Assembly: GCF_002849695.1 (NCBI RefSeq)
Contig: NZ_CP018937.1
Span: 4,092,001 to 4,156,000, forward strand
DNA from: Bacteroides fragilis
Lineage (GTDB): Bacteria; Bacteroidota; Bacteroidia; Bacteroidales; Bacteroidaceae
DNA length: 64,000 nucleotides
Direction: 5' to 3'
Under the pieces are notes generated by a model. That model searched no databases and was not told where the DNA came from. It was given only the letters and a program-made list of their open reading frames with translations. Both the position numbers and the translations under genes were made by a program. Positions 8,288 to 14,414 of this stretch are shown in pieces (position 1 is the first letter of the stretch; each line of letters begins with the position of its first letter).

Positions 8288-9196
8288 TTACCCTTTAAAA
8301 CATTTCACGAGATTATTCCACAGAGTACTAGGATAGATATCTTCACTTTCAGTATAAGTGAGCGTATCGTCTTCCTTATTATAGTAACCTGTACAAAATG
8401 GAACAAATTTATAATTAAAGGGACACCAAAGACTAGTGATCGGATTATTATTCTTAAATAGTTTCTTCAATCCCTTATATTCATCACTCATAGCCTTTTC
8501 AGCTTCCTTAATATGTATTCTACCTGAGTCAAAAAGTTCCGGTTTCTTGTCAATCTTATTATATAAAACTAATTTCCGGTCTTTATCTGTCATCAACTGA
8601 GACTTACAATTCGCAATACGGCTGACATATGCTTTTTTCATATCAGACTCCACTTCCCATTCTGCCTCCGTAATGAACACCCAAATTTTTCTATTTGGCA
8701 AATTCCTTATGATCTTAGTCATATATGGAGGAAAATTAGTAGCACTTACATTCTTAGGATCAAAATAATGCTCACCCGGAGCTTCTAAGAATTGGCAAAT
8801 AGTTTTCCCATTCTTGATTATTTTAACAAGAAGGAAATCAGTATATGCATTACCAGGCAAAGCCTCTTTCGTATCCAGATTATTAAGAAAATTGTCACAC
8901 TTTTCCTTATAATTATCATCTGATTTAAAGGTCTTATCTACTACAATTTTAAAATCACATTCTCTAAGGTAACGAGAAAGTCGCACGAGAGACATTGACT
9001 TTCCACTACTTCTTGGACCAAAAAGCATCACTATAGGAGATTGGTGGTCACCTATCGTAACATTATTCTTGTTATTATTAGTAGACGAATTTTGCCCCAT
9101 ATCATTATTCGAAGCAGGTCTAATTGATTCTCCACTAATGTTTGTTGATGATGTCTGTTCAACATGAACATCATTCAAATTGATTAAATCTTCCAT
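8288..9196 (-). CDS. TRAFAC-like GTPase, core of a five-gene membrane operon, 302 aa
   Basis: A disordered N terminus (about 1-52, rich in S, N, T) is followed by a P-loop GPRSSGKSMSL (residues 60-70, Walker A). FLEAPGEHYFDP at 137-146 occupies the place of the DxxG switch region. LVLYNKIDKKPE (NKID at 213-216) is the G4 guanine-specificity motif. A G5 motif is unclear. Together these make it a GTPase rather than an ATPase, of the kind NCBI labels TRAFAC-clade GTPases in bacterial conflict-type operons. No membrane helix is present, so it is probably held at the membrane by its partners. The upstream gene ends 1 nt before its start (TGATATG). Function in defence, stress sensing or envelope remodelling is not shown by sequence. 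Confidence 0.85.
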   Translation of the reverse strand: MEDLINLNDVHVEQTSSTNISGESIRPASNNDMGQNSSTNNNKNNVTIGDHQSPIVMLFGPRSSGKSMSLVRLSRYLRECDFKIVVDKTFKSDDNYKEKCDNFLNNLDTKEALPGNAYTDFLLVKIIKNGKTICQFLEAPGEHYFDPKNVSATNFPPYMTKIIRNLPNRKIWVFITEAEWEVESDMKKAYVSRIANCKSQLMTDKDRKLVLYNKIDKKPELFDSGRIHIKEAEKAMSDEYKGLKKLFKNNNPITSLWCPFNYKFVPFCTGYYNKEDDTLTYTESEDIYPSTLWNNLVKCFKG

Positions 9197-9197
9197 A

Positions 9198-10253
9198 TCA
9201 ATATACGTTATCTTGTTTCTTAAATGCTATATCAAAAAAGATGAAAGCTGCCACATCTACAAGAATAGACAATATCACATAATACCAAAAAGAAGCAGGG
9301 TATTTCCCGTGTAAAAAATCCACAAAAAACACATCAATCACTGATGCCATTCTCTTAGTGCGGGTATCACCATTCTCTTTTGTATAAACCTCCTTATCAT
9401 CAGTTTTAGAATCAAAATCAACAAATTGTTTATTTGTCGCTATTATATTATAGCCATCGGTTAATAGCTTCTCTACTTGTTTGATTTCGTCCTCCGATAC
9501 AATCCCCACAGAAAGATGGTCTTGTATGGAGTCATTCATTGCTTCTAACTTAGCTTTTGCTACTTTTGAGTTTTTTACAGTTTTATCGCTGATAGTATGT
9601 GTTCTCAAAGCACTTGCCAGAGCAGCATTGATTTGCGCATGATACTTACTTAATATTTGTGGATCCGTACTATTATAGTGTGAATCTTGTTGAATGCTTG
9701 AATTTAAAATACCATTGATAATATTCAGGTGTTCACCAATCTTAACCCCATTCCCACGTTTACTTGTGGGTCCATCACCATTAAACTCAGCAACAATAAG
9801 CTTCCTCTGTTCTTCAACTTTATCTTTCATTCTTTTACCTACTGAATCAAGAATCATAGTTGAACCAGTACATTTATCTATTAGCTGAAGTAGATATTTA
9901 TTAGTAGTTTCTATATCTTTTGTTATAACCGATCCTATTTTGTCATTGTAAAAGAATGTATGAGTATTAGTCGGCATACTCATAATAAACCAAAAGAAAA
10001 AAAGTAGTAACACACCCCCAAACAATTTCAAATTACGATTATCAATAAAATCAGGCGAACTAAGTGTGTCCACAATTAATTTGCTACCATACGAGGCCAT
10101 AACAAAGAAAGCAATAGTAATGCCCCATACCAAAACTTCCGGCCATCCTGCCGGTAATAATAAATGCAATGACTTTTCCGTAGCCCAGCAGCTAATTCCT
10201 GCTAAAATTAAAAAAGCCACAAGTGATCCCAAGATTTTAAACTTTTGTCCCAT
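9198..10253 (-). CDS. GTPase operon protein 1: multi-pass membrane protein with large extracytoplasmic loop, 351 aa
   Basis: First gene of the operon; family not recognised. Membrane helices are visible at about 8-25, 38-60, 76-93 (GVLLLFFFWFIMSMP) and 321-342 (FWYYVILSILVDVAAFIFF). Between helices 3 and 4 lies a polar, mostly helical stretch of about 220 residues (98-318) that carries no obvious motif and should lie outside the cytoplasm if the C terminus is inside. The repeated KxxxE pattern suggests a helical bundle, as in bacterial sensor domains. It could sense an envelope signal and relay it to the GTPase encoded next. No TAnnTTTG promoter is visible in the 100 nt upstream. Confidence 0.8.
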   Translation of the reverse strand: MGQKFKILGSLVAFLILAGISCWATEKSLHLLLPAGWPEVLVWGITIAFFVMASYGSKLIVDTLSSPDFIDNRNLKLFGGVLLLFFFWFIMSMPTNTHTFFYNDKIGSVITKDIETTNKYLLQLIDKCTGSTMILDSVGKRMKDKVEEQRKLIVAEFNGDGPTSKRGNGVKIGEHLNIINGILNSSIQQDSHYNSTDPQILSKYHAQINAALASALRTHTISDKTVKNSKVAKAKLEAMNDSIQDHLSVGIVSEDEIKQVEKLLTDGYNIIATNKQFVDFDSKTDDKEVYTKENGDTRTKRMASVIDVFFVDFLHGKYPASFWYYVILSILVDVAAFIFFDIAFKKQDNVY

Positions 10254-10629
10254 GTTGTAATTAATGTTATTTGTTATGTTAATGATTCATGATTTATACA
10301 TATACTTGAGAAGGATTTTGTTGTATATCCCGAATTAAACAGTTTCAGCCTAATATCGTTAACAACTCAAAAAGAATCAGTAGTAATTTTGGCCGTTTTA
10401 TCCAGACATCTTTTTTCAGAAAGAGATGTTGACTCCTCCCGAAATCGGCCTGATATTGCGAAGACATTCGAAAAGCAATCATTTCAAGTTTTTGATTCAT
10501 AAACTTGCCACGTCTTTGCGAGAATGCAATTACCATGTCGCTAAAACAAGATAAAATGATCTGGGCATCCCTATTATTTGCCTGTTTTTTGTCTATTACC
10601 ATACCTGTGCATTTCATAATTGATTTTAA

Positions 10630-10715
10630 TACAAAAAGCGCAAGCCCATTTGCCATCGCGCCTCTCAGGTATCGCCAAACACCTCTGCACTCAATGACCA
10701 ACTTTGCTTGCGCCC
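10630..10715 (-). ncRNA. Candidate structured RNA 3 with terminator-like end
   Basis: On the minus strand GCGCAAGC near 10713-10706 pairs with GCTTGCGC at 10645-10638, which is followed at once by TTTTTG. The 60-nt interior contains AGGTGT pairing with ATACCT around a TTGGCG loop. This looks like a terminator-closed hairpin RNA. No TAnnTTTG box is seen upstream; a TATAAT hexamer lies just before it. The whole element also lies inside the unconvincing 118-codon frame. Confidence 0.3.
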
Positions 10716-10799
10716 ATTATACTATAGAATGAATATCTCGCTCTGAAAACAAGATATAGATACGGATACGATAATATAGGGTAAACAATCGTTGAAGCA

Positions 10800-10905
10800 T
10801 ATTTCTTGTGCAGTCTCAGTAATTTGGCGATTTCAGAGACAAGAATCAACTTACGCTCGTTAACTAAAATATGATAAAGTTTCGCTCAACCCACCATTAT
10901 TACTT
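10800..10905 (-). ncRNA. Candidate structured RNA 2, diverged copy of the 10945-11100 element
   Basis: A promoter-like site (TTTG at 10937-10934, 19 nt, TATTTTTG at 10914-10907) precedes a minus-strand segment. Its core (10852-10803) matches the 11060-11012 segment in about three quarters of positions. In this copy TTCTTGT pairs with ACAAGAA and GTCTC with GAGAC. No clear terminator follows. Confidence 0.3.
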
Positions 10906-10939
10906 GCAAAAATAGGCAAAAAAACACAAGTTGCAAAAG

Positions 10940-11005
10940 ATTCTAAAAATAAAACAGCACGCATCTCGTCTTCGTAAGTAACATTCAACGAGATGCAGTG
11001 CTGTT
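10940..11005 (-). terminator. Strong intrinsic terminator
   Basis: Arms ACGAGATGC/AGTGCTGTT (10988-11005) and AACAGCAC/GCATCTCGT (10953-10969) pair with one bulged base. The minus-strand transcript then reads TTTTATTTTT. Confidence 0.65.
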
Positions 11006-11100
11006 GAAAACGTTCCTGCACAGTCTTTAAAAAGCTTGGCGATTCGGAGAGACAAGAACTTTTAGCTATCTTATAAGTCAAATGCCTATAATCACAAACG
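10940..11100 (-). ncRNA. Candidate small RNA of about 150 nt with own promoter and terminator
   Basis: The promoter-like site is TTTG at 11136-11133, 18 nt, then TATATTTG at 11114-11107, so transcription would start near 11100. The core 11060-11012 can close a hairpin (GTTCTTG with CAGGAAC). The element ends at a long stem (arms 11005-10988 and 10969-10953, 17 pairs and one bulge, 18-nt loop) followed by TTTTATTTTT, a textbook intrinsic terminator. An 85-codon frame across it has no known family. An RNA is inferred, not proven. Confidence 0.4.
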
Positions 11101-11230
11101 TCACTACAAATATACAATAATCAAATTAGTAACAAAGATATTAAAAAAATAAAAAGAGCACGAGTGCAAAATAGTGCCTATTAGGTAAAAAATGATACTT
11201 ATACTGCAAAATGGCATTAGTCTGCTACCT

Positions 11231-13312
11231 TTACAACTCTACCACACAATAGAAATTCCCGTTTTTCATTTTCCTGCAAGGCACTCCTAACTTACGAAGT
11301 ATTCTGCCAAAATGCACTATCTTCGTAGCCGACAGTTTGAAGCCGCTTTTCTTTTGTATGCGCCCCAAAATATCGACAGCGAGCAGGGTTTCACACTTTT
11401 CTCCTTCGCTGGCGGAACGGAAATACTGTTGAAAGAGCTGTTCAACCGGAGTTTGCAGTTCAAATTCCTGATTGCTCTCCATCAAAATGGCCTCTTCCTC
11501 GGGAGAGAAATAAAAGCGCTCACCGTCACGGAGCTCCCGCACTGCCTGCGCATAGAGTTGCGGATAGTTGATGACAGCATCATTACGGATTCTGCCGGTG
11601 ATATTGATACAGATAAAACGGCGGCTTCCCGAAGGATCGGAAAGCAGATCGCTATGATTGCTGGTCGCTATGAACGAAGCATAACGCTTCAACTCGCGGA
11701 CAGCCGCCTCGTTGGGCTTACGCACATTAAGCACCGGTTTCTGGAGTATATGTTTCAAGAAGCCTTGATGATTGACACTTACCTGATCGAACTCGTCAAT
11801 ATTGATCAGCATGAAGCGGTTGAGATAAAGCTCGGCATCGCGTTTCCGGCTGAAGTCAATGCTGTCGGTATAATAGGCTCTCAAATCAGGCGGCAGGATA
11901 TTGCGGCAATAAGTGGATTTGCCACATCCCTGCGAACCGATCAACAGGGGTGAAACGGAGTTGGCATACTGCTTGTCATTTCCTTTCCAGTGGGCCACCA
12001 TTGCGAGAAACCAGCGATGGAAGAAGTCGGGCCAATGCGAATTGTCGCAAGGCACGTAGCGGGCTAACGCCCGAATGCGGTCTTTTCCATCCCAACGGGG
12101 CAAACCATACAAAAAGTCGGTAACAGGTGAATAGACCGGCACACGTTCGGAGTTAATCCAGCGTTTCACATCCCTGTCCCAAAGTTCAAGCCCTTCGCTG
12201 ATAGCATTTACCGCAATTGTATTGAGCACCCGGTCCGTCACCGGACGAAAATCGAAACAAAACGTCTTTCGTTCACGATATTCCACCACTCCGGCCAGTA
12301 TGTTATAGCGAAACTCATAACGTCTGCCCATAAACTCGTCGGTACGTACGGCCATGGTCTGCTTGAGAGAAATGCAAGGATTACTTCCGAATCGCTTCTC
12401 AACGGCATACACATTGTGAACCGTCTCACGTATCAGTATTTCGGACACTTTACCCCGGAAATGCATCAGCGTCCAACCCACTACCTCTTCTTCGGGGATT
12501 CCCGAACGAAAACAGTTCCGGGTCAGTTCCACGATCAAAGATTTAGAATCCTCCTCCCGGTCGCAGCCTACCGTATTAAGAGCTTCATACAGTGAAGTTT
12601 CAAACAATGTCGAGATAATTTCGCTCCGTTCGTAACCGGGCATCATACGCTGCAAAGGATCAGTTTCCGCCTCCACTGTTTCGCGGTAGGTAACTTCACC
12701 GGGCATCGACAAAGGTTGCTCCAGACGAATGGGGTAGGCATCCGGATTGAAATAGAGCCCCGGATCGAATGAATACCGGCAACTCTGTTCCGGCACCGGA
12801 TTCTCAAGCGTAACATCCCGATGTTCCGCCAAAAGCTGCCCTCTGTAAAAGTTCACCGCCCACTGGTAGGCATGAGCATGAAAAAATCCGGCTTCCTCTA
12901 CGGTTACGGGCAATGAACCGTCGGGACGTAGGAAAGGCACGAGTATCTTTACACTCCGCCCGCTTGAACCGACAAAAGCAATCATCGTCTGAGGCAGTCC
13001 GGACAGCTTGTCACGCAAGCGTGCAGCCTCTTCTACTCCGGTGAATCCCTTCACACTCAGAAGTACCAATCCATGATAAGCCTTCATCACCGATATTTCT
13101 TTACTCTTGCCCAGTTCCACCGAAAAAAGGATACGGGGCAGTTTGTCCACCGCCGTGACATGTCCACTTCCACCCGAAAACTTCAGTGTCCGACGTAAAG
13201 CACTCACGGGGCAGGTTTTGGTTTCGGTTTTCATATTCTCCAACACAGTTTCGAGTTTCACCGTACGTTGTGCTACGACAGTTTCTTCCTTTCGGATCAG
13301 GGTTATTTTCAT
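11231..13312 (-). CDS. VirE family protein with BT4734-like N-terminal domain, 693 aa
   Basis: The first 200 residues match the BT4734-like/VirE N-terminal domain found in Bacteroides (DKLPRILFSVELG, then MKAYHGLVLLSVKG, then LVPFLRPDGSLP). The second half is the VirE P-loop region: DFLYGLPRWDGKDRIRAL, then LLIGSQGCGKSTYCRNILP (Walker A near 455), LINIDEFDQVSVNH (Walker B-like) and FIATSNHSDLLSDPSGSRRFICI. Such proteins are predicted superfamily 3/primase-associated ATPases linked to mobile DNA; their role in Bacteroides chromosomes is unknown. It is divergent from an HU-like gene, an arrangement I associate with capsule and other accessory loci. Length and motifs look intact. Confidence 0.88.
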   Translation of the reverse strand: MKITLIRKEETVVAQRTVKLETVLENMKTETKTCPVSALRRTLKFSGGSGHVTAVDKLPRILFSVELGKSKEISVMKAYHGLVLLSVKGFTGVEEAARLRDKLSGLPQTMIAFVGSSGRSVKILVPFLRPDGSLPVTVEEAGFFHAHAYQWAVNFYRGQLLAEHRDVTLENPVPEQSCRYSFDPGLYFNPDAYPIRLEQPLSMPGEVTYRETVEAETDPLQRMMPGYERSEIISTLFETSLYEALNTVGCDREEDSKSLIVELTRNCFRSGIPEEEVVGWTLMHFRGKVSEILIRETVHNVYAVEKRFGSNPCISLKQTMAVRTDEFMGRRYEFRYNILAGVVEYRERKTFCFDFRPVTDRVLNTIAVNAISEGLELWDRDVKRWINSERVPVYSPVTDFLYGLPRWDGKDRIRALARYVPCDNSHWPDFFHRWFLAMVAHWKGNDKQYANSVSPLLIGSQGCGKSTYCRNILPPDLRAYYTDSIDFSRKRDAELYLNRFMLINIDEFDQVSVNHQGFLKHILQKPVLNVRKPNEAAVRELKRYASFIATSNHSDLLSDPSGSRRFICINITGRIRNDAVINYPQLYAQAVRELRDGERFYFSPEEEAILMESNQEFELQTPVEQLFQQYFRSASEGEKCETLLAVDILGRIQKKSGFKLSATKIVHFGRILRKLGVPCRKMKNGNFYCVVEL

Positions 13313-13338
13313 GGTTTTTCCGGTTTTTTATAATGTGG

Positions 13339-13369
13339 TAAAGGTACTCTTTCTTACCGGATAAAGCAA
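13339..13369 (-). promoter_or_regulatory. Promoter for the VirE gene
   Basis: On the minus strand TTG at 13369-13367, 20 nt, then TACCTTTA at 13346-13339 (7 of 8 to consensus). It lies 27 nt upstream of the start at 13312. Confidence 0.5.
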
Positions 13370-13424
13370 GCGGATCATCGCAAATAAATCAATTATATTT
13401 AATAACAAACAAGAGGAGTATTAC

Positions 13425-13455
13425 TTGTTTTCACGATAAATATTATGTATCTTTA
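13425..13455 (+). promoter_or_regulatory. Promoter for the HU-like gene
   Basis: TTG at 13425-13427, 20 nt, then TATCTTTA at 13448-13455 (7 of 8). Transcription would start near 13462, giving a leader of about 180 nt that contains the palindrome array. Confidence 0.5.
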
Positions 13456-13470
13456 TAGGAGCATTATCCA

Positions 13471-13556
13471 AGCCCGGACAGCGGGACTCATGGGCCCGCA
13501 TACCCGGGCTGACCGGCCTGCATACCGAGGCTAATGAGCCCGGGGATGCGGGCTCA
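13471..13556. repeat. Four-unit GC-rich palindrome array in the HU-like gene leader
   Basis: Unit A (13471-13490, AGCCCGGACAGCGGGACTCA) and unit C (13537-13556, AGCCCGGGGATGCGGGCTCA) are direct repeats. Unit B (13491-13510) is the inverted copy (18 of 20 to C), and 13511-13532 is a degenerate further inverted copy. A with B, or B with C, can form alternative stems. The GC-rich block stands out from AT-rich surroundings. It is an operator cluster, attenuator or repeat element; function unknown. Confidence 0.6.
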
Positions 13557-13641
13557 GGTAAAGAACAAAGGAAAAAGGCAAAAACAAAGAAAGAAAAACC
13601 AATAAACAAATAACTATCAACAATTAAAAACCAAACAAATT

Positions 13642-14262
13642 ATGGCAGCACGTTATGATTTCAGAGAAGTTCCTTCTAAAAAAGAGAACGGAGAGGAACC
13701 CAAGCTTTATCCCCACATCATTTCGAGTGGAACCATCCGGACACGCACCATTCTTGAAGAAATTTCGGAAGCCTCCACCTTCACAGTAGGCGACCTGGAA
13801 GGAGTGCTCTGTGCCCTGACAGAGAAAATCTCCAAATATCTGGTGGACGGATACCATGTGGAGTTGGGCAAGATCGGCTATTTCTCGGCAAGCCTGAAGG
13901 CAACGCATCCGGTGAAAGATAAAAAAGAGATCCGCGCACAATCCATTTACTTCGACAACATTAATTTCAGGGCTTCGATGTGGTTTCGCAGACATACCAA
14001 GGGCTATGTGGAACGTGCCGGTAAATACGGTTCACGAAGCTCGTCACAGCTCAGCGAAGAAGAAAAGCTTTTTCGACTGGAAAGGTATCTAAATGAAAAT
14101 GCTTTTATCACCCGTTCGGACTACACCCGGCTGACCGGACGACTGAAAAATAAAGCGTTAGAAGATCTACACCGATTTGTAGATCAGGGAATTATCGAAC
14201 CCAAAGGGCGAGGAAGCCTACTGGTATTTATCAAAAAATCGCCTTCCAAAGAGGAAATTTAG
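13642..14262 (+). CDS. HU-like DNA-binding protein, 206 aa
   Basis: The N-terminal 125 residues are of the Bacteroides HU-like type: MAARYDFREVPSKK, TIRTRTILEEISEAS, FTVGDLEGVLCALTEKI and VELGKIGYFSASLKA, ending FDNINFRASMWFRRH. The C-terminal extension (about 140-206) contains a predicted winged-helix-like unit: LERYLNENAFITRSDYTRLTG, then KALEDLHRFVDQGII (each within 21 residues) and GRGSLLVFI. The extension is longer than in simple HU (about 90 aa). It is divergent from the VirE gene. It probably binds DNA in the nucleoid or a specific site; the array in its own leader is a candidate target. Confidence 0.82.
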   Translation: MAARYDFREVPSKKENGEEPKLYPHIISSGTIRTRTILEEISEASTFTVGDLEGVLCALTEKISKYLVDGYHVELGKIGYFSASLKATHPVKDKKEIRAQSIYFDNINFRASMWFRRHTKGYVERAGKYGSRSSSQLSEEEKLFRLERYLNENAFITRSDYTRLTGRLKNKALEDLHRFVDQGIIEPKGRGSLLVFIKKSPSKEEI

Positions 14263-14264
14263 CG

Positions 14265-14378
14265 GGTGGAAGATGGAAGATGAGGGTGGAAGATAAACGG
14301 CTAAAAAACCGCATCTTCCACCCTATTAGTTTACTGCGAATCAGATAGTTATCTTTCAAAAGGTGGAAGATGGAAGAT
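14265..14378. repeat. Purine-rich GGTGGAAGAT repeats with terminator hairpin
   Basis: GGTGGAAGATGGAAGAT occurs at 14265-14281 and 14362-14378. Between them AGGGTGGAAGAT (14283-14294) pairs with ATCTTCCACCCT (14313-14324) in a perfect 12-bp stem. It lies between the convergent HU-like and esterase genes and probably ends both. A related AATGGAAGATA hairpin lies at 25495-25533. Confidence 0.55.
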
Positions 14379-14414
14379 CGAAACGCATTTTTTGTATGAG
14401 AGGAGGAAGAATTG

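Larger units (their letters stand above)
10254..11230. other. 977-bp intergenic region without convincing protein genes
   Basis: Frames open here (minus 10345-10701, 118 codons; minus 10860-11117, 85 codons; plus 10505-10732, 75 codons), but none has a recognisable family and they overlap inverted repeats and promoter-like boxes. The region instead holds two promoter-like sites, a strong intrinsic terminator, a degenerate direct repeat and a third terminator-like hairpin, all oriented on the minus strand towards the GTPase operon. These are listed separately. I favour small RNAs, or the fossil of a mobile element, over proteins. Confidence 0.5.

Noticed and set aside
10345..10701. 118-codon minus-strand frame upstream of the GTPase operon
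   Set aside because: No recognisable family, no clear start or promoter, and it covers a terminator-like hairpin. Kept only as part of the intergenic description.
10860..11117. 85-codon minus-strand frame
   Set aside because: It overlaps a promoter-like box, a structured repeat and an intrinsic terminator, so an RNA explains the region better. The choice is not certain.
13421..13609. 62-codon minus-strand frame over the GC-rich palindromes
   Set aside because: Its apparent proline- and cysteine-rich sequence comes from the palindrome array itself.
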